Part shown: positions 36,759 through 45,109 of the stretch, piece after piece
Layout of the letters: each line of letters opens with the position of its first letter
How positions within the stretch are numbered: the stretch's first letter is position 1
Source: Amycolatopsis lexingtonensis
GTDB lineage: Bacteria > Actinomycetota > Actinomycetes > Mycobacteriales > Pseudonocardiaceae
DNA: 64,000 nt
Direction of reading: 5' to 3'
Assembly: GCF_014873755.1 (NCBI RefSeq)
Contig: NZ_JADBEG010000001.1
Coordinates: forward strand, 1,986,501 to 2,050,500
Made by a program: the position numbers and the translations under genes
The notes under the pieces: model-generated
Told to the model about the DNA's origin: nothing
The model's input: the letters and a program-made list of their open reading frames with translations, nothing else
The model's database searches: none

Positions 36759-37627
36759 TCGACGCCGCCGCCAGGGCCCGGCTCGCCGACCGCTTCGGCG
36801 CCGAACTGGCCGGCCCGTGGTGCGACGCGCTCCCGGACCTCGTCGCCCGCCTGAGCGCGCGGTGGGGGCTGACCGTCCGCGAGGCCAGGCCCGGCAACAC
36901 CGGCCGCACCCTCCTGTGCACGGGTCCCGGCGGTGACCTGCGGGTCCTCAAGCTCACCCCGGACCCCGAAGTCGCGCGCCTCGAAGTCACCGGGCTGCGC
37001 GCCTGGGCCGGGTGCTCCCGCGTCGTCCAGGTGCTCGACGCCGACCTCGACGCCAACGCCATCCTCCTCGAAGGCCTGGTCCCCGGCACCCAGCTCGACG
37101 GCGACGTCCCGTGGCCCGAGATCGGCGAGATGCTGGACCAGCTCCACGCCGTCGAACCGCTCGGTGACTTCGGGCGGCTCGCCGAAGGCATCGAGTTCAT
37201 CTTCACGCTCTCCGAGCGCCGCCGCCGCGAGTCCCCGGCCGTCGAACACCTCAGCGCCGAGGTGCTGGCGAAAGGCCGTGAACGTGCCATGGAGCTGGCC
37301 ACCAGCGGACCGGTCACCCTCATCCACGGCGACCTGCACCCGGCCAACGTCCTCGACGCCGGGCCCGGCCGCGGCGCCGTGGCCATCGACCCGCGCCCAG
37401 GTCTGGGCGACCCCGCGCTCGACGCCGTGGACTGGATGTTCGTCCCGGTCGCGAAGGGCGGCACGATCGACGACGGCCTCGCCGCGCTCGCCCCGCACGT
37501 CACCGGCTTCGACGCCGAGCGCGTCCGTGCCTGGTGTGTCGCGATGGCCCCGTTGGTCGCGCTCGCCCCATTGCGCCGCGGGGAACCGTCGCCGTTCACC
37601 GAAGCCGTCCTGGAACTGGCCCGCTGA
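36743..37627 (+). CDS. APH(6)-like aminoglycoside/hydroxyurea phosphotransferase family protein
   Basis: A 294-residue small-molecule kinase. The catalytic loop IHGDLHPANVLDA and the metal-binding IDPRPGLGDPALDAVDWM are the signatures of the streptomycin 6-kinase / hydroxyurea kinase group. LRVLKLTPDPEVARLEVTGLRAW holds the candidate ATP-binding lysine and glutamate. The GTG at 36743 lies inside the end of the SCO1664 gene, so the two are co-translated. Resistance is possible, but housekeeping phosphorylation of a metabolite is equally plausible. Confidence 0.82.
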   Translation: MAPVLIDAAARARLADRFGAELAGPWCDALPDLVARLSARWGLTVREARPGNTGRTLLCTGPGGDLRVLKLTPDPEVARLEVTGLRAWAGCSRVVQVLDADLDANAILLEGLVPGTQLDGDVPWPEIGEMLDQLHAVEPLGDFGRLAEGIEFIFTLSERRRRESPAVEHLSAEVLAKGRERAMELATSGPVTLIHGDLHPANVLDAGPGRGAVAIDPRPGLGDPALDAVDWMFVPVAKGGTIDDGLAALAPHVTGFDAERVRAWCVAMAPLVALAPLRRGEPSPFTEAVLELAR

Positions 37628-37664
37628 CCGGCGTGGCACGACCCACCGAGGTGCCTCGGCGCAC

Positions 37665-37670
37665 TAGGTT
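37665..37670 (+). promoter_or_regulatory. Candidate -10 (TAGGTT) for DUF3097, leaderless
   Basis: TAGGTT ends 8 bases before the GTG at 37679, with no ribosome site between them. Confidence 0.35.
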
Positions 37671-37678
37671 GCCTGGTC

Positions 37679-38494
37679 GTGCGCTCCCACTCCTATGACG
37701 ACGTGCTGGCCAGCCGACGCCGCAAGAAGGTGCCGGAGGTGCCCGCCGAACCCGGTCTCGTGGTCGAGGACCCGGTCAGCGGCTTCTGCGGCGCGGTGGT
37801 GAAGATCGAGTACGGCAACGTCGTGCTCGAAGACGCCAAGGGCCGCCACCGCGTCTTCCCGTTCGCCCCGGCCGGCTTCCTGCTGGAGGGCAAGCCGGTG
37901 ACGCTGGTCCCGGTCAAGGCCCCGGCGAAGGCACCCGCCCGGCAGATCTCGGCGTCCGGCTCGGTCAAGGTCCAGGGCCTGCAGGCCCGCGTCGCCCGCG
38001 ACTCCCGCATCTGGGTCGAAGGCAAGCACGACGCCGAGCTCGTCGAACGCGTCTGGGGTCACGACCTGCGCGTCGAAGGCGTCGTCGTCGAACCCCTGGA
38101 CGGCGTCGACGTCCTCGCCGACCGGATCGCCGAGTTCGGCACCGGCCCCGGCCGCCGGCTCGGCGTGCTGGTCGACCACCTCGTGCCCGGCAGCAAGGAG
38201 TCCCGGCTCGTCGAGGCGATCCGCGACGACAACGTGCTGGTCACCGGCCACCCCTACATCGACGTCTGGGAAGCCGTGCGCCCCGAAGCCGTCGGCATCC
38301 GGGCGTGGCCGAAGATTCCCCGTGGGACCGAGTGGAAGCAGGGCATCTGCGACGCGCTCGGCTGGGGGCAACCTTTCGAAGGCTGGCAACGTGTCCTGAG
38401 CGGGGTGAGCAGTTTCCGCGACCTCGAGACCCCGCTCATCGGGGCCGTGGAGCGGCTCATCGACTTCGTCACCGAACCCGCCGAGGAGGACTGA
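37679..38494 (+). CDS. DUF3097 domain protein
   Basis: A 271-residue actinobacterial protein without assigned function. An SH3-like N-terminal half (GLVVEDPVSGFCGAVVKIEYG, LEDAKGRHRVFPFAPAGFLLEGKPV) precedes RIWVEGKHDAELVERVWGHD and VEPLDGVDVLADRIAEFG, then LGVLVDHLVPGSKES. The EGKxDA, LDG and DH elements resemble the spacing of Toprim metal-binding motifs, which would suggest nucleic-acid cleavage or ligation; this is my inference. GTG start with TAGGTT 8 bases before it. Confidence 0.88.
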   Translation: MRSHSYDDVLASRRRKKVPEVPAEPGLVVEDPVSGFCGAVVKIEYGNVVLEDAKGRHRVFPFAPAGFLLEGKPVTLVPVKAPAKAPARQISASGSVKVQGLQARVARDSRIWVEGKHDAELVERVWGHDLRVEGVVVEPLDGVDVLADRIAEFGTGPGRRLGVLVDHLVPGSKESRLVEAIRDDNVLVTGHPYIDVWEAVRPEAVGIRAWPKIPRGTEWKQGICDALGWGQPFEGWQRVLSGVSSFRDLETPLIGAVERLIDFVTEPAEED

Positions 38495-38578
38495 ATGTCC
38501 GATTTGTCCAAGGTCACGCGAAGGTTACGTCCCGTCACTGCGCCGGTGCGATCCGGCGCGATCTGAGAGCATGAAGCC

Positions 38579-39013
38579 ATGTCTTGGGCACTGGTCTGGT
38601 TGATCGTCGGCATCGCCCTGGTGATCGCGGAGGTCGTCTCCGGGGACTTCGTGCTGATCATGCTGGGGGTCGCGGCACTCTTCGGCGCCGGCGCCGAGGT
38701 GCTCACCGGGAACCTGTTCATCGACGTCGCCGTGTTCGCCGTCGCCTCCGTCGGCATGCTCGCGCTGGTGCGGCCCGCGCTCAAGCGCCGTTTCCTCGCC
38801 GGGCCGACCCACCACACCGGCATCGAAGCGCTGATCGGCGCCAGAGCCGTCGTCCTGTCCACAGTGGACTTCGAGGCGGGCCAGGTGAAACTGGCCGGGG
38901 ACGTCTGGTCGGCGCGCAGCATGTCGGAGCACCTCCCGCCCATCCAGCCCGGCACGTCGGTCACGGTCGTCGAGATCTCCGGAGCCACCGCCGTCGTTGC
39001 GGCCGAGCCGTGA
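38579..39013 (+). CDS. NfeD family membrane protein
   Basis: A 144-residue short NfeD protein. Two or three N-terminal helices (VWLIVGIALVIAEVVSGDFVLIMLGVAALFGAG) are followed by an OB-fold domain (GARAVVLSTVDFEAGQVKLAGDVWSARS and TSVTVVEISGATAVV). NfeD proteins partner SPFH/flotillin proteins in membrane microdomains, and two SPFH genes follow. Its stop overlaps the first SPFH start by 4 bases. Confidence 0.92.
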   Translation: MSWALVWLIVGIALVIAEVVSGDFVLIMLGVAALFGAGAEVLTGNLFIDVAVFAVASVGMLALVRPALKRRFLAGPTHHTGIEALIGARAVVLSTVDFEAGQVKLAGDVWSARSMSEHLPPIQPGTSVTVVEISGATAVVAAEP

Positions 39014-39498
39014 GCCTCGGGCTCGTCACCGTCGGAGCAGGCCGGGCCGCGGTGATCGAACGGCTCGGGAAGTTCCGCGTCGTGCTCGGCCCCGGCCGCC
39101 ACTTCGTCCTGCCCTTCGCCGACCGCGTCCGGGTGCGCGTCGACCTGGGCGAGCAGATCCTGTCCGCGCCGCCGCAGCCGGTCGAGACCGGCGACGGCAA
39201 GGAAATCGACGTCGGATTCGAAGTCGTCTTCGCGGTCACCGACCCGCGGCTGGCGACCTACGCGACGACCAACCCGGCGATCGCGATCGAGCAGCTGGCC
39301 CGCACCGCGCTGCGGCAGGAAGCCGGCCTGACCACCGCCGAGCGCGCCGTCACCGCGCCGGGGGACCTCCACCGTACAGTGTGGACGGTCCTGCACGACA
39401 CCACCGGCCGCTGGGGCGTCGCCGTGAAGGAGCTGAAGCTCTCGGTGCGTCCACCCGCGGCACCCGGAACACCGTCAACCGCCCAAGAATGGTACTAG
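39010..39498 (+). CDS. Short SPFH (band 7) protein without membrane anchor
   Basis: A 162-residue protein consisting almost only of an SPFH domain (GRAAVIERLGKFRVVLGPGRHFVLPFADRVRVRVDLGEQ). It lacks the N-terminal transmembrane helix and the long coiled coil of normal stomatins and is about half the length of its neighbour. The GTG start overlaps the NfeD stop. It may be a regulator or truncated duplicate of the second SPFH protein; no frameshift is evident. Confidence 0.85.
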   Translation: MSLGLVTVGAGRAAVIERLGKFRVVLGPGRHFVLPFADRVRVRVDLGEQILSAPPQPVETGDGKEIDVGFEVVFAVTDPRLATYATTNPAIAIEQLARTALRQEAGLTTAERAVTAPGDLHRTVWTVLHDTTGRWGVAVKELKLSVRPPAAPGTPSTAQEWY

Positions 39499-39514
39499 GT
39501 AAGGGGAAATTCTC

Positions 39515-40942
39515 TTGACCGGATTTGTGATCGGCTTGGTCATAGCCTTGGCCTTGCTGGTGATCATCACGATAGCCAAGGCGGTCATGGTGGTGCCGCA
39601 GGCGCAGTCGGCCGTGATCGAACGGCTCGGCCGGTTCCGCACGGTCGCCTCGCCGGGCCTGAACATCCTCGTGCCGTTCCTGGACAAGGTGCGCGCCCGG
39701 ATCGACCTGCGCGAGCAGGTCGTCTCGTTCCCGCCGCAGCCGGTGATCACCGAGGACAACCTGACGGTGTCGATCGACACGGTCGTCTACTTCCAGGTCA
39801 CCGACTCGCGCGCCGCGGTGTACGAGATCTCCAACTACATCGTCGGTGTCGAGCAGCTGACCACCACCACGCTCCGCAACGTCGTCGGTGGCATGAGCCT
39901 CGAGCAGACCCTGACTTCCCGCGACTCCATCAACACCCAGCTGCGCGGGGTGCTCGACGAGGCGACCGGCCGGTGGGGCATCCGCGTCAGCCGGGTCGAG
40001 CTGAAGGCGATCGACCCGCCGCCCTCCATCCAGGACTCGATGGAGAAGCAGATGCGCGCCGACCGCGAGAAGCGCGCCATGATCCTCACCGCGGAAGGCC
40101 AGCGGGAGTCGGCGATCAAGACCGCGGAAGGCCAGAAGCAGAGCCAGATCCTCTCCGCCGAAGGTGCCCGCCAGGCCACCATCCTCGCCGCCGAAGCCGA
40201 GCGGCAGTCCCGGATCCTGCGGGCCCAGGGTGAACGGGCCGCGCGGTACCTGCAGGCGCAGGGCCAGGCGAAGGCGATCGAGAAGGTGTTCGCGGCGATC
40301 AAGGCCGGCCGCCCGACCCCGGAGGTGCTGGCCTACCAGTACCTGCAGACGCTGCCGCAGATGGCGCAGGGCGACGCGAACAAGGTCTGGATGATCCCCA
40401 GCGACTACGGCAAGGCCCTCGAAGGGTTCGCCCGCGCGCTCGGCGCTCCCGGCGACGACGGCGTCTTCCGCTACGAGCCGCCGAAGGAGGACGACGTCCC
40501 GGCCAAGCCCGACCTCGAGGACGAAGAGGTCTCCAGCTGGTTCGAGACCAAGAGCGACCCGAAGGTCGCCGAGGCCGTCGCGGCCGCGGAAGCCGTGGCC
40601 CGCAAGGAGGTCCCGGCGATCGGGGCGCCGTCGACGCCGTCCGCGCGCCCGTCGATCCCGCGTCCGGCCCAGCCGGCGCCGGAAGCGGACGAGGACCGCG
40701 GCACGGAGGTCACGCCGTCCCCGAAGCAGCCGCCGACCCCGCAGAGCGGCCAGCCCGCGCTGCCCCAGCCGCAGTCGCCGGCCGGCCCGCCGCCGGGTGG
40801 CCAGTACCAGGGTCCGCCGCAGGGCCAGCCGCAGTCGCCGCCCCCTGGCCAGTTCGGCGGCCCGCAGCAGCAGAACCCGGGCAGCGGCCCGTTCCCGCAG
40901 CAGCCCCCGTTCGGCGGCCCCCAGGGCGGCCCGCGCCGCTGA
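39515..40942 (+). CDS. SPFH domain / stomatin-like protein with Pro/Gln-rich tail
   Basis: A 475-residue membrane-anchored band 7 protein. An N-terminal helix (FVIGLVIALALLVIITIAKAV) precedes the SPFH domain (about 28-200), then a coiled-coil with repeated EGQ/EGA/EAE heptads (about 200-265) that drives oligomerization. The last 110 residues are low-complexity Pro, Gln and Gly. The start is an unusual TTG, supported by AAGGGGAAA at 39501-39509 and by the anchor helix beginning there. With NfeD it probably organizes membrane domains or protects membrane proteins. Confidence 0.92.
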   Translation: MTGFVIGLVIALALLVIITIAKAVMVVPQAQSAVIERLGRFRTVASPGLNILVPFLDKVRARIDLREQVVSFPPQPVITEDNLTVSIDTVVYFQVTDSRAAVYEISNYIVGVEQLTTTTLRNVVGGMSLEQTLTSRDSINTQLRGVLDEATGRWGIRVSRVELKAIDPPPSIQDSMEKQMRADREKRAMILTAEGQRESAIKTAEGQKQSQILSAEGARQATILAAEAERQSRILRAQGERAARYLQAQGQAKAIEKVFAAIKAGRPTPEVLAYQYLQTLPQMAQGDANKVWMIPSDYGKALEGFARALGAPGDDGVFRYEPPKEDDVPAKPDLEDEEVSSWFETKSDPKVAEAVAAAEAVARKEVPAIGAPSTPSARPSIPRPAQPAPEADEDRGTEVTPSPKQPPTPQSGQPALPQPQSPAGPPPGGQYQGPPQGQPQSPPPGQFGGPQQQNPGSGPFPQQPPFGGPQGGPRR

Positions 40943-40950
40943 CGCGCACA

Positions 40951-41003
40951 GCCGTGAAGGCCTCCTTCCCAGGCGAAAACGCCGGGAAGGAGGCCTTCAC
41001 GGC
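40951..41003. terminator. Bidirectional 20-bp hairpin (GTGAAGGCC family)
   Basis: A perfect 20-bp stem (40951-40970 with 40984-41003) has an inner GGCG-AAAA-CGCC hairpin. It fills the 64-base gap between convergent stops at 40942 and 41007. Confidence 0.85.
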
Positions 41004-41006
41004 GTT

Positions 41007-42350
41007 TCAGCGCTGGTACACGGAAACGTCGTCGATGTCGGCCTTGGAGCGGTCCTTGAGCGCGATCACGCACGCCACCGTGACCACCGCCGACAGGACG
41101 ATGTAGCCCGAGATCGAATACGGCGTCCCGGTCGCGTGCAGCAGCCACGTCGCCAGCAGCGGTGCCGGCCCGCCCGCGAACACCGACGCCAGCTGGTAAC
41201 CCAGCCCGGCCCCGCCGTAGCGCAGGTGCGTCGGGAAGCTCTCGCCGATCAGCGCCGCCTGCGGTCCGTACTGCAGCGCGTGCGGGATGAACGACACCAC
41301 GACCGCGGCGAACACCAGCGCGTGGCTGCCGTGCGCCAGGATCGTGAAGTACGGGAACGCGATCACGGCGGTGAACACGGCCCCGGTCAGGTACACCCGC
41401 TTGCGCCCGACGCGGTCCGACAGGTGGGAGAACAGCGGGATCAGCGCGAGCTCGCACGCCGCCCCGACGAGGACCGCGTTGAGCACGAACGTCTTGCTGA
41501 ACTCGTGCCGCGCGACGACGTAGATCAGCACGTAGCTGGTGAACAGGTAGAACGGCATCTGCTCGCTGAACCGGACCCCGGCCGAGAGCAGGATTTCCCG
41601 CCAGTGGTGCTTGATCGCGTCCAGCACCGGGGTCCGGGCGGTCCGGCGGTTCTCGACGAGCTTGGCGAACATCGGCGTCTCGAGGATCTTCAGCCGGATC
41701 ACCAGCCCGACCGCGACGAGCACCAGGCTGGCCAGGAACGGCAGCCGCCAGCCCCAGGAGTCGAACGCCTCGGGGGAGAGCGTCGCCGAAAGCAGCGTCA
41801 TGCCGCCGGTGCCGAGCACCAGCCCGACCGGGACGCCGATCTGCGCGAAGCTGCCGAGCAGGCCGCGTTTGCGCTGGTTGCCCCATTCCATCGCGAGCAG
41901 CACCGAGCCGCTCCACTCGCCGCCGATGGCGATGCCCTGCACCAGCCGCAGCAGCACCAGGAGCAGCGGCGCGGCGATCCCGATCGCCGACGTCCCGGGC
42001 AGCATCCCGACGACGCCGGAGGAGATGCCCATCAGCAGCAGGGTGACGATCAGCGTCGCCTTCCGCCCGATCCGGTCACCCCAGTGCCCGAAGATCGCGG
42101 CCCCGACCGGGCGCGCGGCGAACCCGACCGCGTAGGTGGCGAAGGACTGCATGGCTCCCGCGTAGGCGCTCGACGCGGGGAAGAACAGGTGCGGGAAGAC
42201 CAACGCCGCCGCGGTGTTGTAGAGGAAGAAGTCGTACCACTCGATCGTCGTGCCGATGGCGCTCGCCAGCGCCGCCCGCCGTACTTGCACTCGCCCTGAC
42301 CTGCTGTCCGGCTCCACCTTGTGAGTGACGCCGTTGTCGCCCAAGACCAT
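41007..42350 (-). CDS. MFS transporter, metabolite:H+ symporter type
   Basis: A 447-residue 12-helix transporter of the MHS group (shikimate, proline-betaine, ketoglutarate or citrate symporters). The start region AIGTTIEWYDFFLYNTAAALVFPHLFFP is diagnostic, and the loop 2-3 motif GHWGDRIGRKATL and repeat HLSDRVGRKRVYL are present. GEWSGSVLLAMEW is the conserved helix-5 region. I chose ATG 42350; initiation a few codons later is possible. It diverges from a TetR gene with 153 bases between them. The substrate is unknown. Confidence 0.9.
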   Translation of the reverse strand: MVLGDNGVTHKVEPDSRSGRVQVRRAALASAIGTTIEWYDFFLYNTAAALVFPHLFFPASSAYAGAMQSFATYAVGFAARPVGAAIFGHWGDRIGRKATLIVTLLLMGISSGVVGMLPGTSAIGIAAPLLLVLLRLVQGIAIGGEWSGSVLLAMEWGNQRKRGLLGSFAQIGVPVGLVLGTGGMTLLSATLSPEAFDSWGWRLPFLASLVLVAVGLVIRLKILETPMFAKLVENRRTARTPVLDAIKHHWREILLSAGVRFSEQMPFYLFTSYVLIYVVARHEFSKTFVLNAVLVGAACELALIPLFSHLSDRVGRKRVYLTGAVFTAVIAFPYFTILAHGSHALVFAAVVVSFIPHALQYGPQAALIGESFPTHLRYGGAGLGYQLASVFAGGPAPLLATWLLHATGTPYSISGYIVLSAVVTVACVIALKDRSKADIDDVSVYQR

Positions 42351-42453
42351 CTCGCAACACCTCCGGTGACCGATGTCACACAACAGTGTGACGCCCGTGG
42401 ACGGTTTAGGCGATCGATGACCGGCATCTCGTCCGGTCGGTGATGAACTAAAG

Positions 42454-42497
42454 TGCAGATTCAGCAACTTTGCAGATTCGGCAAACTTCGCTATGGT
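42454..42497 (+). promoter_or_regulatory. Tandem 17-18 bp direct repeat with candidate promoter
   Basis: TGCAGATTCAGCAACTT (42454-42470) is followed at once by TGCAGATTCGGCAAACTT (42471-42488). TTGCAG (42470-42475) and TATGGT (42492-42497), 16 bases apart, could form a promoter ending 6 bases before the TetR ATG. The repeat is a likely autoregulatory site. Confidence 0.55.
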
Positions 42498-42503
42498 GGG
42501 TGC

Positions 42504-43121
42504 ATGGACGCCAAAGGCCTGCGCGAGCGCAAGAAGCACGAGACGCGCATCGCGCTGAGCTGGGCGGCCATCCGGCTGACCGTCGAACGCGGCCTCGACA
42601 ACGTCCGCATCGAAGACATCGCCGCCGAAGCCGGGGTTTCCACCCGGACCTTCAGCAACTACTTCGGCAGCAAGGGCGAAGCCATCGTCGCCCGGCACCA
42701 AGACCGGGCCCGGGCGATCGCGGCCGCGCTGCGGGAACGGCCCGCCGGGGAATCGATCTGGACGGCCATCACCCAGGCCGCGCTCGAGGGGTTCGCGCTC
42801 GGCCAGCCCGTTCCCACCGGGCAGGCCGCGGACCAGTCGTGGATCGAAGGACTGCGGCTGATGGTCGCGGAACCCGCACTGCAGGGCGAGTTCCAGAAGG
42901 CCGGCGCGGCGGCCGAGGCCGAACTCGCCGCCGCCGTCGGCGAACGCACCGGCACCGACCCCGCCCGGGACGTCTACCCGCGGCTCGTCGCGGGGGTCGT
43001 CGGGGCCGCGCTCAACGTCGTCACCCAGCAGTGGCTCGTCGCCGAGCCGCCGCAACCGCTCGAAAGCCTCCTGCGCGACGTGTTCGACCGGCTCTCCGCC
43101 GGGTTGCCCGAACCGCGCTGA
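42504..43121 (+). CDS. TetR family transcriptional regulator
   Basis: A 205-residue regulator. The helix-turn-helix is RIEDIAAEAGVSTRTFSNYFGSKGEAIV (about residues 34-61); the rest is the helical ligand domain, related to mycofactocin/MftR-like C-terminal regions. The ATG at 42504 lies 6 bases after a candidate TATGGT, consistent with leaderless expression. It stands 60 bases upstream of an FAD monooxygenase gene on the same strand and probably regulates that gene and itself. Confidence 0.9.
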   Translation: MDAKGLRERKKHETRIALSWAAIRLTVERGLDNVRIEDIAAEAGVSTRTFSNYFGSKGEAIVARHQDRARAIAAALRERPAGESIWTAITQAALEGFALGQPVPTGQAADQSWIEGLRLMVAEPALQGEFQKAGAAAEAELAAAVGERTGTDPARDVYPRLVAGVVGAALNVVTQQWLVAEPPQPLESLLRDVFDRLSAGLPEPR

Positions 43122-43181
43122 CCGTCCACTGAAGACGCCCGCACGACGGGCCATTTCGTCCTGCCCAAGAGGAGTTCCGCC

Positions 43182-44696
43182 ATGGAAGACGTCGTCATCG
43201 CCGGAGCCGGGCCCAACGGCCTCATGCTCGCCTGCGAACTCGCCCTCGCCGGCGTTCGCCCGCTGGTGCTGGAACGGCTGCCCGAGCCCACCACCGAGAA
43301 CCGCGCCAACGGGCTCGTCGGCCAGGTCGTCCGCCTCCTGGACCGCCGCGGCCTGCACGAACGGCTGGCCGGCCCGCTCGGGCCGCCCACGCCCGCGTTC
43401 GTGTTCGGGGCGATGCGCCTCGACCTCACCCTGACCGACCCCAACCCGCTGACGATCCTCGGCGTGCCGCAGCGGCGCGTCGAGGCGATGCTCGGCGAAC
43501 GCGCCGCCGAACTCGGCGTGGAAGTCCGCCGCGGCCACGAGCTCACCGGCCTGAGCCAGGACGCCGACGCGGTCACCCTCGAGGTCTCCGGCCCCGGCGG
43601 CCCGTCGCGGATCACCGCGCGGTACCTCGTCGGCGCGGACGGCGGCCGCAGCGTCACCCGCAAGCTCGCCGGCATCGGCTTCCCCGGCGTCACCGAAGAC
43701 CGCACCCTGTCGCACACGGCCAACGCCACCGTGCCCGCCGAGTTCGTCGACCCGGCATCCGGCGGCCTGCGCGTGCCCGGGCACGGCGTCATCCCGCCGT
43801 TCTTCCACTACCGCACCGAAATCGGCTTGTTCGTCTACGCGCCGTTCCCGGCCGGCGCGCTGGTCACCACGATGGAGTGGACCGACGAGGAGGAAACCGG
43901 CGACGAACCGCCGATGACCCTCGACGAGCAGCGCGCGAGCATCCGCCGTGTCCTCGGGTTCGACCTGCCGATCGGCCCGCCCGAAGGCGACGGCCCGCAC
44001 CTGCTGCGGCGGCTGCGCGGACGCAACACCCGGCTGGCCGACAAGTTCCGCGAGGGCCGCGTCCTGCTGGTCGGCGACGCGGCGCACGTCCACTCCGCGA
44101 TCGGCGGCCCTGGGCTCAACCTCGGGCTGCAGGACGCGGTCGGTCTCGGCTGGAAGCTCGCGGCCGCCGTGCGCGGCTGGGCCCCGGCCGGGCTGCTCGA
44201 CACCTACGAGAGCGAACGCCGTCCGGTCGCCGAGCGCGTTGTCATGCACACCCAGGCCCAGGCCGCGCTGATCACGCCCGGGCGTGACGTCACCGCGCTG
44301 CGCGAGCTGTTCGGCGAGCTGCTGCGGCTGCCGAGCACGGTGCAGCACATCGCGGACCTGATGTCCGGCGCCGACGTCCGGTACGAGCCGGCCACCGACC
44401 ACCCGCTCGACGGCCGCTGGGCCCCGGACCTGGTGCTGGCCGACGGCACCCGGCTCGCCGAGCTGACCACGACGGCCCGGCCGCTGCTGCTGGACTTCAC
44501 CGGCTCGCTCGGCGACGAGCTGCGCGGCTGGACCGACCGGGTCGACCTCGTCACCGGCTCGGCGAAGGGCGACGTGACCGCACTGCTCCTCCGGCCCGAC
44601 GGCTACGTCGCCTGGGCGAGCAGCGCGGTGGAGCCCGAGCGCAAGGCCCTGCGGACGGCGCTGGAGCGGTGGTTCGGCAGCCCGGTTGACATGTAG
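43182..44696 (+). CDS. FAD-dependent aromatic monooxygenase
   Basis: A 504-residue class A flavoprotein hydroxylase of the PheA/TfdB / polyketide-oxygenase group, using NAD(P)H and O2. The FAD motif is VVIAGAGPNGLMLACELA at residues 4-21, the DG motif is YLVGADGGRSVTRKLAGI, and the GD motif is RVLLVGDAAHVHSAIGGPGL. A C-terminal thioredoxin-like domain (from about residue 400) has no CxxC. The ATG has AAGAGGAG 7 bases upstream. The stop lies inside the ArsR operator of the next unit. Confidence 0.92.
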   Translation: MEDVVIAGAGPNGLMLACELALAGVRPLVLERLPEPTTENRANGLVGQVVRLLDRRGLHERLAGPLGPPTPAFVFGAMRLDLTLTDPNPLTILGVPQRRVEAMLGERAAELGVEVRRGHELTGLSQDADAVTLEVSGPGGPSRITARYLVGADGGRSVTRKLAGIGFPGVTEDRTLSHTANATVPAEFVDPASGGLRVPGHGVIPPFFHYRTEIGLFVYAPFPAGALVTTMEWTDEEETGDEPPMTLDEQRASIRRVLGFDLPIGPPEGDGPHLLRRLRGRNTRLADKFREGRVLLVGDAAHVHSAIGGPGLNLGLQDAVGLGWKLAAAVRGWAPAGLLDTYESERRPVAERVVMHTQAQAALITPGRDVTALRELFGELLRLPSTVQHIADLMSGADVRYEPATDHPLDGRWAPDLVLADGTRLAELTTTARPLLLDFTGSLGDELRGWTDRVDLVTGSAKGDVTALLLRPDGYVAWASSAVEPERKALRTALERWFGSPVDM

Positions 44697-44715
44697 GAGA
44701 TCTCCTACGTATGGT
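44686..44715 (+). promoter_or_regulatory. Promoter with nested ArsR-type operator
   Basis: TTGACA (44686-44691), 18 bases, TATGGT (44710-44715). The spacer contains the perfect 16-bp palindrome GTAGGAGATCTCCTAC (44693-44708). The -10 ends 7 bases before the ATG at 44723, so the transcript should be leaderless. The ArsR protein encoded two genes on is the obvious candidate repressor. Confidence 0.8.
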
Positions 44716-44722
44716 CGGCGGC

Positions 44723-45109
44723 ATGACGATCACCCACGTGCAGTTCCTGACCCTGCCCGTCGCCGACCACGCCCGCGCGCGGGACTTCTACGTCGGCAAG
44801 CTCGGCTTCGAAGCGCTCGTCGACCGCCGCACGCCCGAGGGCGGCCGGTTCGTGCTGGTCGCGCCGAAGGGGGCGAAGACCGGGGTCGTGCTGACCGACC
44901 AGCAGGTCACCGGGGTCGAGCCGGGGTCGCGGCACTTCCAGCTGCAGACCACCGACCTCGACACCGACGTCGCCGCGCTGCGGGCGGCCGGGATCGAGGT
45001 GGCCGAACCGGAGGAGCGGCCGTGGGGGCGGGCGACGTCGTTCAAGGACCTCGACGGCCACACCCTCGGCCTGCTGCAGCCGTCGGACTTCGGCAACGTC
45101 CCGAACTGA
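44723..45109 (+). CDS. VOC family protein
   Basis: A 128-residue single VOC-fold protein beginning MTITHVQFLTLPVADHARARDFY. The terminal SFKDLDGHTLGLLQPS is the canonical last-strand motif with metal-ligand-like position occupied by Gly-Leu rather than Glu, so metal binding is uncertain. I prefer the ATG at 44723 to the in-frame ATG at 44711 because the promoter places transcription start at 44722-44723. Its stop shares one base with the ArsR start. Confidence 0.85.
   Translation: MTITHVQFLTLPVADHARARDFYVGKLGFEALVDRRTPEGGRFVLVAPKGAKTGVVLTDQQVTGVEPGSRHFQLQTTDLDTDVAALRAAGIEVAEPEERPWGRATSFKDLDGHTLGLLQPSDFGNVPN

Noticed and set aside
41007..44402. A 1131-codon frame covering the MFS gene and the antisense of TetR and the monooxygenase
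   Set aside because: Only the part after ATG 42350 is transporter; the rest is shadow.
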